DNA of 64,000 bases from Nocardia araoensis NBRC 100135 (GTDB taxonomy: Bacteria; Actinomycetota; Actinomycetes; Mycobacteriales; Mycobacteriaceae), in the NCBI RefSeq assembly GCF_000308435.1, contig NZ_BAFR01000189.1:1-64000 (forward strand), in the 5' to 3' direction. The notes beneath the pieces were generated by a model. The model searched no databases. It saw only the letters and a list, made by a program, of their open reading frames with translations, and had not been told where the DNA came from. This document shows positions 34,571 through 44,605 of the stretch, in pieces (position 1 is the first letter of the stretch; every line of letters starts with the position of its first letter). The position numbers and the translations under genes were made by a program.

Positions 34571-35497
34571 GTGACCGATCTGCAAGTCCGGAAGATGCGC
34601 TTCGCATTCGCGGACTACGACGTGCCCTTCCTGTGGAACGAGGAGAATCCGGCCTTCTCCTCCATGGCCAACGCGGTGTCCTTCCTGGCGATCGGCTTCG
34701 AGAAAATGATCGTCAACATGATTCGCGAGGCCATGCCCCTGATCACCGATCCCGAGGTCGCCGAGGAAGCCGACGCGTTCGTGCGCCAGGAGGGGCAGCA
34801 CTCCACCGCGCACCGGCAGCACGCCAACGCGCTGATCCGCCGTTATCCGGGGCTGCAGGAGACGCTCAACGAAGTGATCGCGGAATTCGACCGCCTCACC
34901 GTGAACACGCCCGTCGAATACCGGCTCGCCTACACCGCCGATCTCGAGGCGACGTTCACCCCGGTGTTCAAACTGATGCTCGACAACGACTCGACCTTGT
35001 TCCGGCCGGGCGACGACCGGGTGGCGTCGTTGTTCATCTGGCACTTCGTCGAAGAGGTCGAGCATCGCAGTTCCGCGCTGATCATCTTCGATTCCGTCGT
35101 CGGAAGCGATGTGTATCGGATGCGCATGGCGCCGTCGATCTTCCGTCACGTGCTGAAGGTGATCCGGTTGGCCTGCGCGGGCTTCAACGTGCATGTCCCG
35201 CTGGAGGAGCGGAAGGTCGACGCCCTGTCGATGTTCGCGAATTACCGGCGAAGGCAGAAACTGCGCAAGTGGTTGCCGTTTCTGGAGGCCGAGGACAACG
35301 GCCCGATGCCGCGCGCGTTCGACCACCTGCCGCTGCGCGAGCAACTCGTCGCGCTGGTGGGCATCATCCGCAGTCAGCTGCCGAAGCACAACCCGGACCA
35401 CGAGAAACTACCCGCACTGGCCGATGTGTGGTTCGAACGCTATGAGGCCGGCTACGACGTCTCGCACTGGTACACCGCCGACACGGTCGCACGCTAG
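34571..35497 (+). CDS. PF10118-type predicted metal-dependent hydrolase (di-iron fold)
   Basis: A 308-residue ferritin-like helical protein of the 'predicted metal-dependent hydrolase' family. The metal-binding candidates are EEADAFVRQEGQHSTAHRQH (about 57-76: Glu, ExxH) and FIWHFVEEVEHRSSAL (about 156-171: EExxH). Family members occur beside steroid, lipid or aromatic genes, but no reaction is firmly assigned. GTG start with GAGG upstream. It is followed by a membrane protein gene after 11 bp, so both form an operon under the divergent TetR. Confidence 0.8.
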   Translation: MTDLQVRKMRFAFADYDVPFLWNEENPAFSSMANAVSFLAIGFEKMIVNMIREAMPLITDPEVAEEADAFVRQEGQHSTAHRQHANALIRRYPGLQETLNEVIAEFDRLTVNTPVEYRLAYTADLEATFTPVFKLMLDNDSTLFRPGDDRVASLFIWHFVEEVEHRSSALIIFDSVVGSDVYRMRMAPSIFRHVLKVIRLACAGFNVHVPLEERKVDALSMFANYRRRQKLRKWLPFLEAEDNGPMPRAFDHLPLREQLVALVGIIRSQLPKHNPDHEKLPALADVWFERYEAGYDVSHWYTADTVAR

Positions 35498-35508
35498 GAG
35501 CCGGACCG

Positions 35509-36669
35509 ATGGCTGATCATTGCGCACCCACCTTCGACCGGCTCGCGACCGCACTCGGCTTCTCCTGCGAGGAGGCGGGCGGACCGGTCGAGGTGCGGAA
35601 CCCTTTCGGGTTGGAGAACTGGACGCTGCCCGTCCTCGAATTCACGATCGTCCTCGGTGCGGTACTCGCCCTGATCTACGCGATCGTGCGGTTGCGCCGC
35701 CACGGCGATCCCACCAACTTGGTGCTCTGGTTCGGTGCGACCGCGTACCTGTTCATCATCGAGCCGCCGCTGTACTTCCCGGCGGCGTTCGGTATCGACG
35801 CACACGTCGACACGATGTTCGCGCACAACCTGTTCTCCGTGGAATTCCTCTGGGGCAGGCTACCGCTCTACATCATCGCGATCTATCCGTTCATGGCCAC
35901 GCTCGCGTTCGAACTGGTGCGGATGCTCGGGGTGTTCCGGCAGTACGGGGTACTCGCCGGATCGGTGTGCGTCGGCTTCGTCCACCACGCCTTCTATGAG
36001 ATCTTCGATCACCTCGGCCCGCAGCTGCGGTGGTGGGAATGGTCGGTGGACAACCCGATCAATCAACCGATGTTCGATTCGGTACCGCTTCCGAGCGTGG
36101 TCGTCTTCGCCGCTCTGTGGCCGATGTCGCTGGCGTTCTGCGTCCAATTGTTCGTCGGTCGCCACGTCGGCCAGGGGCGGATCTTCTCCGGATGGCAGTT
36201 GGCCGGGCGCACCATCGTCATCGGCGTACTCGCGTCGCTGGGCACCGCCGTGCTGCCCATCCCCGCGACGGTTTTCGGCATGGGTAGCACCACGGTGCGC
36301 GGCGTGCTCTACGCGGCGGAACTGGTCGTCGTCTCCGTCGCCGCGGTGCTGATCCTGACCCGCCAGTGGCTCCGGTTGCGGCGCGACGACTCGGGTACGG
36401 CGCTCTACACGAACGACTTCGTCCGCGTTTACGGCGTCGTGTATCTGGGCGTGATGGCATTCCTCTGGGCGACCGCTCTGCCCGATTTCTTCGCCGCCGT
36501 CGACGGTGTGACCAGCGAAGGAGACCCGATCGGAAATCTGTGGTACACCCTCGCGTGCTTCGTTGTCGCGATTCTGTGCCTGGCCGCCGTGTTCACGGTC
36601 CCCCGGCGAAGGACCGCCCCGAGCGTTGCTCCTCCCACGGCGGAAGCCACCGCGAGTTCCACGGCATAG
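35509..36669 (+). CDS. Polytopic membrane protein paired with the di-iron protein
   Basis: A 386-residue integral membrane protein with about eight hydrophobic segments (first about 38-60, last about 345-365). Notable are histidines and acids near membrane surfaces (VHHAFYEIFDHLGPQLRWWEW, LFIIEPPLYFPAAF), as in di-metal or carotenoid-oxygenase-like membrane enzymes, but I do not recognise the family. The C-terminal tail is Pro/Ala-rich and disordered. ATG 35509 has AGGAG upstream, 11 bp after the PF10118 gene. It is probably a partner or substrate carrier for it. Confidence 0.7.
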   Translation: MADHCAPTFDRLATALGFSCEEAGGPVEVRNPFGLENWTLPVLEFTIVLGAVLALIYAIVRLRRHGDPTNLVLWFGATAYLFIIEPPLYFPAAFGIDAHVDTMFAHNLFSVEFLWGRLPLYIIAIYPFMATLAFELVRMLGVFRQYGVLAGSVCVGFVHHAFYEIFDHLGPQLRWWEWSVDNPINQPMFDSVPLPSVVVFAALWPMSLAFCVQLFVGRHVGQGRIFSGWQLAGRTIVIGVLASLGTAVLPIPATVFGMGSTTVRGVLYAAELVVVSVAAVLILTRQWLRLRRDDSGTALYTNDFVRVYGVVYLGVMAFLWATALPDFFAAVDGVTSEGDPIGNLWYTLACFVVAILCLAAVFTVPRRRTAPSVAPPTAEATASSTA

Positions 36670-36806
36670 CGGGAGCCGGACGCAGTCGGTGACGACGGGC
36701 GGCCGCCGTGGGCACGGTCGGCGGAACCGGAGTGTGACGCCCGGCTCGCTCGGGACTTTCCTTGCCGGTGCCCGGGTTGTACCAGGGGCCGATATGAGGA
36801 GGTCAT

Positions 36807-37262
36807 GTGGCACGGGAGTACAACCGGAATCCCGCGGCGGTCGCCGCGCTGTCGCCTGAGCAGTACCACGTCACTCAGGAGAACGGCACCGAGCGGGCGT
36901 TCACGGGCGAGTACTGGGACAACCACGAGCCGGGCATCTATGTGGATGTGGTGTCCGGTGAGCCGTTGTTCGCCTCGGTCGACAAGTTCGACAGTGGAAC
37001 GGGATGGCCGAGTTTCACCAAGCCGATCGAAGCCGGGAACGTGGTGCAGAAGCGTGACTTCAGTCATCTGATGGTCCGCACGGAGGTGCGTTCGGCGCAT
37101 GGCGACAGCCATCTCGGGCATGTGTTCACCGACGGTCCCCGCGCCGCGGGCGGCTTGCGGTACTGCATCAATTCGACTGCGCTGCGGTTCATCCACCTCG
37201 ACGACCTCGAGGCGGAAGGCTATGGGCAGTACAAGACTCTCTTCGCGAAGGAGGAGGCGTGA
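36807..37262 (+). CDS. msrB: Peptide-methionine (R)-S-oxide reductase MsrB
   Basis: A 151-residue MsrB: FDSGTGWPSF, RSAHGDSHLGHVF and the catalytic Cys in LRYCINSTALRF. It lacks the two CxxC zinc sites of many MsrB proteins and has just one Cys, so reduction must use a one-Cys mechanism or an external thiol. GTG 36807 is chosen because GAGGAGG stands at proper spacing. The out-of-frame ATG two bases earlier is not used. Its stop overlaps the GTG start of msrA. Confidence 0.93.
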   Translation: MAREYNRNPAAVAALSPEQYHVTQENGTERAFTGEYWDNHEPGIYVDVVSGEPLFASVDKFDSGTGWPSFTKPIEAGNVVQKRDFSHLMVRTEVRSAHGDSHLGHVFTDGPRAAGGLRYCINSTALRFIHLDDLEAEGYGQYKTLFAKEEA

Positions 37263-37774
37263 CCGACACGCGCAAGGCGATTCTGGCCGGTGGATGCTTC
37301 TGGGGCATGCAGGACTTGATCCGCAAGCAGCCCGGGGTGGTGTCGACACGCGTCGGCTACACCGGTGGACGCAACGACCATCCCACCTACCGCAATCACC
37401 CGGGCCATGCGGAGGCGATCGAGATCGTCTACGACCCGGCCCGGACGGACTACCGGGAACTGCTGGAGTTCTTCTTCCAGATCCACGATCCGACGACGAA
37501 GGACCGCCAGGGCAACGACATCGGAAGCAGCTATCGCTCGGCGATCTTCTATCTCGATGACGACCAGAGGCGCGTCGCCCTGGACACCATCGCCGACGTG
37601 GACGCCTCCGGTCTGTGGCCCGGCAAGGTGGTCACCGAGGTGACCCCGGCGAGTGAGTTCTGGGAGGCCGAGCCGGAGCATCAGGACTACCTGCTGCGTT
37701 ACCCGGACGGTTACACCTGCCACTTCCCCCGGCCGGGATGGAAGCTGCCGAAACGGCAGGCCACCGCTCAGTAG
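37259..37774 (+). CDS. msrA: Peptide-methionine (S)-S-oxide reductase MsrA
   Basis: A 171-residue MsrA with the active-site GGCFWG (residues 11-16), GYTGG, GHAEAIEIVYDP and YRSAIFYLDDDQ. A second Cys (GYTCHF) near the C-terminus may be the resolving Cys. Together with MsrB it repairs both epimers of oxidised methionine. The genes overlap by four bases (GTGA), so they are translationally coupled. A 15-bp hairpin terminator follows about 50 bases after the stop. Confidence 0.94.
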   Translation: MTDTRKAILAGGCFWGMQDLIRKQPGVVSTRVGYTGGRNDHPTYRNHPGHAEAIEIVYDPARTDYRELLEFFFQIHDPTTKDRQGNDIGSSYRSAIFYLDDDQRRVALDTIADVDASGLWPGKVVTEVTPASEFWEAEPEHQDYLLRYPDGYTCHFPRPGWKLPKRQATAQ

Positions 37775-37821
37775 AAGCCGGTGGGTTCGGCACTTCCGCC
37801 GAGCCTTCGGAGCGCACAGTT

Positions 37822-37859
37822 GACGACTGCGCCACCACACCCGGGGTGGCGCAGTCGTC
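37822..37859 (+). terminator. Hairpin terminator of msrB-msrA
   Basis: GACGACTGCGCCACC (37822-37836) pairs perfectly with GGTGGCGCAGTCGTC (37845-37859) over an eight-base loop. A weak T-stretch (GCGTTTC) follows. Confidence 0.8.
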
Positions 37860-38077
37860 GCGTTTCACGACGTCCTCCGCCCGCTGCCGCCGGGCGTCCA
37901 GCCGGAAGCCTCGCGCGCACACTGTGGGCGAGACCGGACGGAAACCTCGTGCGGTAGAGAACATTTCGACTCATCCCCCGCCGTGCCGGGCTCCCCGCCG
38001 TGGGGAGAATGCGTGATCGGGCACCGATATGATCGTCGACGCTTGGAGCTCCCGGCCGGTCGACCCGAGGTAGGCAC

Positions 38078-38659
38078 ATGACGCGCAGCGGCACAAAGGT
38101 TCTCGATGTGGTGGGCAGTCGCCGGATGGCGGTGGCGACGCTGGCCACCATCACCGGCTTCTACTATCTGTTCGTCGCGTTCACCAATTGCGTCGACACC
38201 GACACCAATCGCAACGGCGTGGCCGCGGTGCTGTCTATGAAAGCGACGATCCACAATCCGGGCACGGACTGGCGCGCGATCACCAATGGCAATGTCGCGC
38301 TCGTCGCCTACATCCTCGTGGTGATCTGGGAATTCCTGATCGCCTTCGTGCTGCTCGCGGCAGGAGCCGTATGGGGCCGGGTGCTGACCGGAAGGCCGCG
38401 CAGGCTGCGAGCCGGTCTGGACGCTGCCGTGAAACTGTCGAGCCTGGGCTGGACCATGGCGGTGCTGCTGTTCTTGGGCGGGTTCCTGACCGTCGGCGGC
38501 GAATGGTTCCGCATGTGGGCCAATGACGACGTGAACGCCTCGTCGGCCGCGTTGCAGAACTTCCTCATCGCGGGCGTCGGCCTGATTCTGGTTCACCTGC
38601 CGGACTCGCAACGCAGCTTGGTCCTCGAAAATGACTCGGCAGCAACGGGATCCGACTAG
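38078..38659 (+). CDS. DUF2165 family membrane protein
   Basis: A 193-residue protein with four membrane segments (about 18-35, 76-100, 122-142 and 162-180). The family core is visible: TNCVDTDTNRNGV near residue 36, AVLSMKATIHNPGTDWRAI and a polar GGEWFRMW. Family function is unknown. The ATG has GAGG upstream. Convergent with the UPF0182 gene (25-bp gap), not in an operon. Confidence 0.82.
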   Translation: MTRSGTKVLDVVGSRRMAVATLATITGFYYLFVAFTNCVDTDTNRNGVAAVLSMKATIHNPGTDWRAITNGNVALVAYILVVIWEFLIAFVLLAAGAVWGRVLTGRPRRLRAGLDAAVKLSSLGWTMAVLLFLGGFLTVGGEWFRMWANDDVNASSAALQNFLIAGVGLILVHLPDSQRSLVLENDSAATGSD

Positions 38660-38684
38660 TAGCCGGGGGCCGACGACGCGAACG

Positions 38685-41588
38685 TCAGCGACCGTTGCGT
38701 TCGAGTTCGCCCAACTGTTTCTGCAGACGTTCCAGTGCGGCCCGGATCTGGTCGATCTGCGCGTTGAGTTCGGCGATCTTCGCCTGATCCACCGGCGGGG
38801 GCTGCGCCTGCGGTGGCGCGACCGGTGGCGCGGCGGGCTGTTGACCCGGCGGCAGTGGAGCACCGGGTCCGCCGCCGGGCGGCGTGGCGAGTCTGCCGGT
38901 GGCCGGACCGAACACTTGCTCCAGCGCCTCCGCGAGGGTCGGCGCGTAGCCGACGAGGACACCGCCGGTGCCGGGATCGCGGTAACTGACCAGCACTCGC
39001 GCCAATTGCGGGAACGTCGACGCGTTCTGTGCCGTCGAGATCCGTTCGGTGAACAGCGGCTCGGCGTAGAGCACGCCGCCGTCGGCGATCGGCAGGGTGA
39101 GCAGATTGCCGTACTGAATCCGGTTCGAGCGCTCGAGCAGGGTTCGCTCGGAGGCGACTCTGGTGTCGGAGATCATCGAGTTCTGGATCTGTTGCGGACC
39201 CTGAGTGAGGGTGTCGGTGGGCAACTGCGAGACGGTGATCTTGCCGTAGCCCTCCGGGTCGGAGCGAGCGGAGACGTAGGCGGAGAGGAATTCCCGGTTG
39301 TAGCCGACCATCGCGCTGGCCAACCGGAACGACGGTTCCGCGCTGGCCTGGTCGCCGACCAGGACGTAGAACGGGGGCTGATGCGGATTGGACTCCACGG
39401 TGGGGTCGCTGGGCACCGACCAGAACGCGTTGGTGGTGAAGAATTCGCGCGGTTCGTCGACGTGGTATTTGGCGAGCATCTCGCGCTGGATCGTGAACAG
39501 GTCTTCGGGATACCGGAAGTGCGCCCGTAGCTCCGGGCTGATCGACTCCTCCGGTCGGACCGTGCCGGGGAAGACCTTCATCCAGGCCGCCAGCACCGGA
39601 TCCTGCCGGTCGACCTGGTAGAGGGTGACCGTGCCGTCGTATGCGTCGACGGTCGCCTTGATGGAGTTGCGCACGTAGGAGATCTCTCGCGGCGACTCCC
39701 GCTGGGTTTCGTCGCCCGGCTCGAGGGCTTCGAGCGAACTGCGCTTTGCGTAGGGGTAGCCGTCGATCGAGGTGTACGCGTCGACGATCCAGACTATCCG
39801 GCCGTTCACGACGGCCGGGTAGGGGTCGTTGTCGGTGGTCAACCACGGTGCGACGAGTTCGACACGATGGCGGGGATCGCGGTTGAAGATGATCTTCGAA
39901 CCGGGACCGATCGCCTTCGAGAAGACGATATTGCGCTCGGTGTAGGTCACCGCGAAGGCGAGGCGGTTGACCCAGTTGGCGATCGGGACGCCGCCCGCGC
40001 CCGCGTAGGTGTAGGTGGTGGTGTCGGTGTCGTACTCGCGGGGCTCGGTGCCGCCGCCCACGATGGCGTAGTCCGGGCTCGCGTGGGCGATCACTTCGCC
40101 GAAGTAGACGCGCGGCTGATCCACTCGGATCACTTGGTGGCCGGAGGCTTGGGACGCGATGTCACCGACCGCGTAGATCGGATATCCGCTGTTGCTGCTC
40201 GCGGCATCGCCCGCGGCCTCGCGGACCGCAGCGTTCACCCGGTTGGCCGGTGCGGCGACGAACCCGTTGCCGTGCGTGTAGACGGTGTGCCGATTGACCC
40301 AGTGGCGCTGGTTGCCGCTCAGCGCGGTCGGGGTCAGCTCGCGCGCCGCGACCACGTAGTCGCGCAATTGCCCACCGACCCGATAGCGATCCAGGTCCAG
40401 ATGCGGTGGGAAGCTGTAGAAATTCTTCAGTTGTTGTTGCTGGGTGAACGTCCGGGAGAGCACGCTCGGGTCCAGCAGACGGACGTCACCGATCGTGGTG
40501 ATGTCCGCGGGGACCTCGGGCGGCGACCTGGTGCCGACGCCGGGATAGGGCTGGTACTCGACCCGGTCGCTGCCGATCCCGTACGCCTGCCGGGTGGCCG
40601 CGATGTTGCGTTGGATGTAGACGCGCTCCATGTCGGCGGCGTTCGGGCGGACGGAGAACTGCTCGACGGCCAATGGCCAGACGGCTCCGACGAGGATCGA
40701 CGACAGCAGCAGAAGCGCCGCGGCCATCGCCGGGATTCGCAGATCCCGCACGACGATGGCGGCGAAGACCGCCACGGCGCAGATCACGGCGATCGCGAAG
40801 AGAATGAGGCGGGCGGGAAGCACCGCGTTGATGTCGGTGTAGCCAGGTCCCGCGAAAGTGGGTTCCTTGCTGCGGCTGGACAGCAGTGAGTACCGGTCGA
40901 GCCAATAGGCGGCAGCCTTCAAGAGGATGAACGAGCCGGCCAGTATCGCGAGCTGCACGCGGGCCGCGTGCGTCAGGCCGCCCGTCTTTCTGGACAGCCG
41001 CAGGCCACCGAGCAGGTAGTGCGCGGCGAGGCTCGCGACAAAGGCGAGGACCACGGCGATGAACAGCCAGTTGAGTACGAATCGATAGAAAGGCAGGTCG
41101 AAGACGAAGAACCCGACATCGTGCCCGAATTGCGGGTCGGACACGCCGAAGGACCCGCCGTGGACGAACAGCTGGACGGTCATCCAGTTCGACTCCGCGG
41201 CAAGGCCGCAGACGAGCCCCAGCGTGGTCGCGATGCCGAGACCGAACCGCACCGGATGCCGGAGCACCGCCGCCCGATACGGCCGAAGACTGTTCTCCTC
41301 TTCGGACTCGGGAACGAAGAGCGGGCGGAACCTGAACGCGAGCCATAGCACCGCGAAAAGGACGCCACCGATGACCAGCGCGACCGCGATGAACAGCGAG
41401 AGCCGGGTGAACAGCACGGTCAGCCAGACACCACGGAAGCCGACTTCGCCGAACCACAGCCAGCTGACATAGCCTCGGATCAGCCGAGGCACCACCAACA
41501 GCGACACGACGAACACCGTGGCGGCGATCACCAGCACCCGGGTGCTGCGATGCAACCGTCGCGGGCGGAGGCCCTCGCGTGCGCTCAT
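38685..41588 (-). CDS. UPF0182 family large membrane protein
   Basis: A 967-residue protein typical of the actinobacterial UPF0182 family. Seven N-terminal membrane segments lie within about residues 18-330, followed by a long extracytoplasmic domain of about 550 residues (PNAADMERVYIQRNIAATRQAYG, WVNRLAFAVTYTERNIVFSK, NHRVELVAPWLTTDNDPYP-like block) and a C-terminal Pro-rich stretch ending in a short coiled coil (KIAELNAQIDQIRAALERLQ). Its role is unknown. Conservation suggests an envelope function. It is the largest minus-strand gene here and has its own promoter. Confidence 0.9.
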   Translation of the reverse strand: MSAREGLRPRRLHRSTRVLVIAATVFVVSLLVVPRLIRGYVSWLWFGEVGFRGVWLTVLFTRLSLFIAVALVIGGVLFAVLWLAFRFRPLFVPESEEENSLRPYRAAVLRHPVRFGLGIATTLGLVCGLAAESNWMTVQLFVHGGSFGVSDPQFGHDVGFFVFDLPFYRFVLNWLFIAVVLAFVASLAAHYLLGGLRLSRKTGGLTHAARVQLAILAGSFILLKAAAYWLDRYSLLSSRSKEPTFAGPGYTDINAVLPARLILFAIAVICAVAVFAAIVVRDLRIPAMAAALLLLSSILVGAVWPLAVEQFSVRPNAADMERVYIQRNIAATRQAYGIGSDRVEYQPYPGVGTRSPPEVPADITTIGDVRLLDPSVLSRTFTQQQQLKNFYSFPPHLDLDRYRVGGQLRDYVVAARELTPTALSGNQRHWVNRHTVYTHGNGFVAAPANRVNAAVREAAGDAASSNSGYPIYAVGDIASQASGHQVIRVDQPRVYFGEVIAHASPDYAIVGGGTEPREYDTDTTTYTYAGAGGVPIANWVNRLAFAVTYTERNIVFSKAIGPGSKIIFNRDPRHRVELVAPWLTTDNDPYPAVVNGRIVWIVDAYTSIDGYPYAKRSSLEALEPGDETQRESPREISYVRNSIKATVDAYDGTVTLYQVDRQDPVLAAWMKVFPGTVRPEESISPELRAHFRYPEDLFTIQREMLAKYHVDEPREFFTTNAFWSVPSDPTVESNPHQPPFYVLVGDQASAEPSFRLASAMVGYNREFLSAYVSARSDPEGYGKITVSQLPTDTLTQGPQQIQNSMISDTRVASERTLLERSNRIQYGNLLTLPIADGGVLYAEPLFTERISTAQNASTFPQLARVLVSYRDPGTGGVLVGYAPTLAEALEQVFGPATGRLATPPGGGPGAPLPPGQQPAAPPVAPPQAQPPPVDQAKIAELNAQIDQIRAALERLQKQLGELERNGR

Positions 41589-41663
41589 CTTGCACTCCCC
41601 GTGGCTGCCGCCCGACTCGACGATGGACGGCCGGGGCGGACTACCAAGCTCGATACTACCGGG

Positions 41664-41689
41664 GCGGTCGGTGCGTCGAGGCCGACCGC
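41664..41689 (-). terminator. Probable terminator of the TetR gene
   Basis: GCGGTCGG (41664-41671) pairs with CCGACCGC (41682-41689). It starts eight bases after the TetR stop codon (minus strand), between it and the UPF0182 gene. The stem is short and lacks a T-run. Confidence 0.5.
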
Positions 41690-41696
41690 ACCAGGG

Positions 41697-42293
41697 TCAG
41701 CGCTCGGGCGTCCCGGAGCGCTCGATCAGCGCCCACAGGTACGCCACGTGATCGGCCATGTCCACGGTCGGATCGTACAGCCACTGCGTCTGCAGGCCGT
41801 CGAGGAGGGCCATGGCGATGACGGCGAAGCGGTCGGGATCGAGGTCGGCGGGTAGGCGGCCGGACTCGCGAAGGTCGTCGACAGCTCGGGTGAGGGCATC
41901 CCGGACGGTGCGGTAGCGGTCGCGGAAGTATTCGTGGGCGGGATGCTCGCCGCGCGTGGCCTCGGCGGAGAAGCGCGCGTAGAGCTCGACCAATCCGGGA
42001 ACTTCCGCGTTGTGCCGGATCAGGCGGAGCAATGCGGCGGGCAGGTCTGGCGGTACGGCCGGAGTGGTGAAGGTATCGCGATCGGCCTCGTCGCGACGCG
42101 CGAGGATAGCGGCGAAGAGCTGCTCTTTGCTGCCGAAGTAGTGCAGCAGACCGGTCTGGCTCAAGCCGACGGCCTCGGCGAGTTCCCGCACGGTGGTCCG
42201 GCTGTACCCCACGCGCGCCACGATCTCCAGCGCCGCCGCGAGGATTTCCTCCCGTTTGGCGATCCCCTTCGAATACGCGCCGCGCCGAACCAC
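41697..42293 (-). CDS. TetR-family regulator next to a GH3 gene
   Basis: A 198-residue TetR repressor: helix-turn-helix GIAKREEILAAALEIVARVG, LAEAVGLSQTGLLHYFGSKEQL. I start it at GTG 42293, because TACAGT followed by CACGTC lies exactly upstream (leaderless pattern) and the protein then begins MVRRGAYSKG, as in related regulators. The frame could extend to GTG 42323. It is divergent from the interrupted GH3 beta-glucosidase gene, 83 bp away, and is the expected regulator of it. Confidence 0.88.
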   Translation of the reverse strand: MVRRGAYSKGIAKREEILAAALEIVARVGYSRTTVRELAEAVGLSQTGLLHYFGSKEQLFAAILARRDEADRDTFTTPAVPPDLPAALLRLIRHNAEVPGLVELYARFSAEATRGEHPAHEYFRDRYRTVRDALTRAVDDLRESGRLPADLDPDRFAVIAMALLDGLQTQWLYDPTVDMADHVAYLWALIERSGTPER

Positions 42294-42327
42294 GACGTGA
42301 CTGTACTGGACCGGCCCTGGCACGAAA

Positions 42328-42351
42328 ACCGAATGGCATACTGTTTTCGGT
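42328..42351. promoter_or_regulatory. Possible operator between TetR and GH3
   Basis: ACCGAA (42328-42333) and TTCGGT (42346-42351) are inverted with 12 bases between. TACTGT (42339-42344), a -10-like sequence for the GH3 gene, lies in the spacer. Short arms make this only a candidate for the divergent TetR. Confidence 0.45.
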
Positions 42352-42376
42352 AACGGTCTCGACCCGAGGAGCCTCG

Positions 42377-44605
42377 ATGACGAGCAAGCCCGACCTCACC
42401 GATCTGGCACCGGAGCAGCGCGCCGCCCTCGGCAGCGGCGCCGACTTCTGGACCACCAAGGCGATCGGTCCCGTCGCGTCGGTGACCATGACCGACGGCC
42501 CGCACGGCGTACGCAGGCAGGCGGGGGCGACCGATCACCTCGGGCCGGCCGAGAGCCTGCCCGCCACCTGCTTCCCGCCCGCGGTCGGGCTGGCGCAGAG
42601 CTGGGACACCGAGCTGGTGCGCCGGGTGGGCGAAGCGCTGGGCCGGGAGGCCCGCGCGCTGGGCGTGGACGTGCTGCTCGGTCCCGGTGTCAACATCAAG
42701 CGGGATCCGCGCGGCGGTCGCAATTTCGAGTACTACTCGGAAGATCCGCTGCTCACCGGGTGGCTCGGCGCGGCATGAGTGACGGGTTTGCAGAGCACCG
42801 GCGTAGGCGCCTCCCTCAAGCATTTCGCCGCCAACAATGCCGAGCACGACCGGATGCGGTCGAGTTCCGATGTCGACCCTCGCCCGCTGCGCGAGATCTA
42901 CCTGCGCGCCTTCGCCCATATCGTGCGCACCGCTCGGCCGTGGACGGTGATGTGCTCCTACAACCGGATCAACGGTGTGCATGCCGCGCAGAATCGCTGG
43001 CTGCTCACCGACGTGCTACGCGGCGAATGGGGATTCGACGGTGCGGTGGTCTCCGACTGGGGCGCGGTGGCCGACCGGCCCGCCTCCGTGACAGCCGGGC
43101 TGGATCTGGAGATGCCGGGCGGAAGCGGCATCTCCGACGCGCAGGTGATGGCGGCCATGGCCGCGGGCACACTCGACCCGGCGGACGTCGACCGCGCCGC
43201 GCGGAATGTGGCGACGCTGGCGGCGAAGGTCGTGGCCGGACGCGAGCTCGGCCATTCGGTGCACACCGCCGACGAGCATCATCGCCTGGCCCGCGAGGTG
43301 GCCGCACGATGCGTCGTCCTGTTGCGCAACGACCGCGGCCTGCTGCCGCTCGCGCCGGACCGCTCGCTCGCGGTGATCGGTGAATTCGCGGCGGAACCGC
43401 GATACCAGGGCGGGGGTAGTTCCCACGTCAATCCGACCCGGATCGGTGTGCCGCTCGAGCAGATCCGAGCGTTCGCGGGCGCCTCTGTCTCCTACAGCCG
43501 AGGCTTCAGCACGACCGATGCGGACGCCGACGGCGACGCGTTGCGTGCGGAAGCCGTCGCCGCGGCAGGGAACGCGGACGTGGCCGTGGTGTTCCTGGGC
43601 TTGGCCGCCGCGCAGGAATCCGAGGGATTCGACCGCGAGCACCTCGAGCTGCCCGCCGACCAGCTGGAACTGCTGAAGGCGGTGGTGCGGGCGCAACCGG
43701 ACACGGTGGTGGTGCTGGCCCACGGCGGGGTGGTGCGGCTGGCCCAGGTGGCCGCCCTCGCGCCGGCGATCCTGGACGGTGGACTGCTCGGCCAAGCCGG
43801 AGGCGGCGCCCTCGCCGACGTGCTGTTCGGTGTGGTGAATCCGTCCGGGCGGCTGGCGGAGACTGTGCCGGTCCGGCTGCAGGACACCCCGGCCTATGCG
43901 AACTTCCCCGGCGAGAATTCGCACGTGCGCTACGGCGAGGGTCTGTACGTGGGCTACCGCTGGTACGACAGCCGGGATATGGACGTCACCTACCCGTTCG
44001 GACACGGGTTGTCCTACACCACGTTCGAATACTCCGGTCTGGCGCTCGCGGCAGAGGCGGCGGGCATCACCGTGCGCCTCGTCGTCACCAACACCGGTTC
44101 CCGTGCCGGCCGGGAGGTCGTGCAGGTGTACACGGCGCTGCCCGGCTCCGCTGTCTCGCGGCCCGTCCGTGAGCTGAAGGGGGTCGCGGTCACCGCCCAG
44201 CTGGAACCCGGCGCGAGCGAGGAAGTTTCGCTTCTACTTCGGCGCGACGACCTGGCCTACTGGGAGACGCGCGTCGATCGCTGGATCGTGGAGGGCGGTA
44301 CCTACCAGGTGTGGGCGGGTGCGTCGAGCCGGGATCTGCGCGTCAGCGGGCAGGTCGACCTCGCCGGAGACCACCTGCGCATTCCGATCACGGCGGAATC
44401 GACTCTCGGCGAGGCGCTGGCCGATCCGACGGCGGCGGCCGCGCTGGCCGAGGTGTTCGGCGGCATGTCCGAGAGCATGGGCGACGCGACGGCGCTCGGC
44501 GTGGACATGATGCGGATGATCGCCTCCATCCCGCTGAACCGGCTCACCGCTTTCGGCGTCGACCCGGAGAAGCTGAACGCGCTGCTGGGTCCCGGCGACG
44601 ACTGA
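42377..44605 (+). pseudogene. GH3 beta-glucosidase interrupted by an in-frame TGA
   Basis: One GH3 reading frame is split by TGA at 42776-42778. The first part (133 residues, TSKPDLTDLAPEQRAAL to YYSEDPLLTGWLGAA) and the second (from VTGLQSTGVGASLKHFAANN) continue in the same frame, so this is a nonsense codon and not a frameshift. Expected residue there is Trp or another aromatic (TGG to TGA). The second part has the nucleophile Asp in VVSDWGAV and the C-terminal FnIII domain, plus the presumed acid/base Glu region ESEGFDREHLEL. It could be reinitiated at GTG 42779, since TGAGTG touches. As read, the catalytic barrel is cut and the enzyme probably inactive. Confidence 0.85.

Noticed and set aside
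42776..42778. TGA in the GH3 gene as selenocysteine
   Set aside because: The family has no Sec/Cys at this position and no stem-loop is visible downstream. A Trp-to-stop change is simpler.
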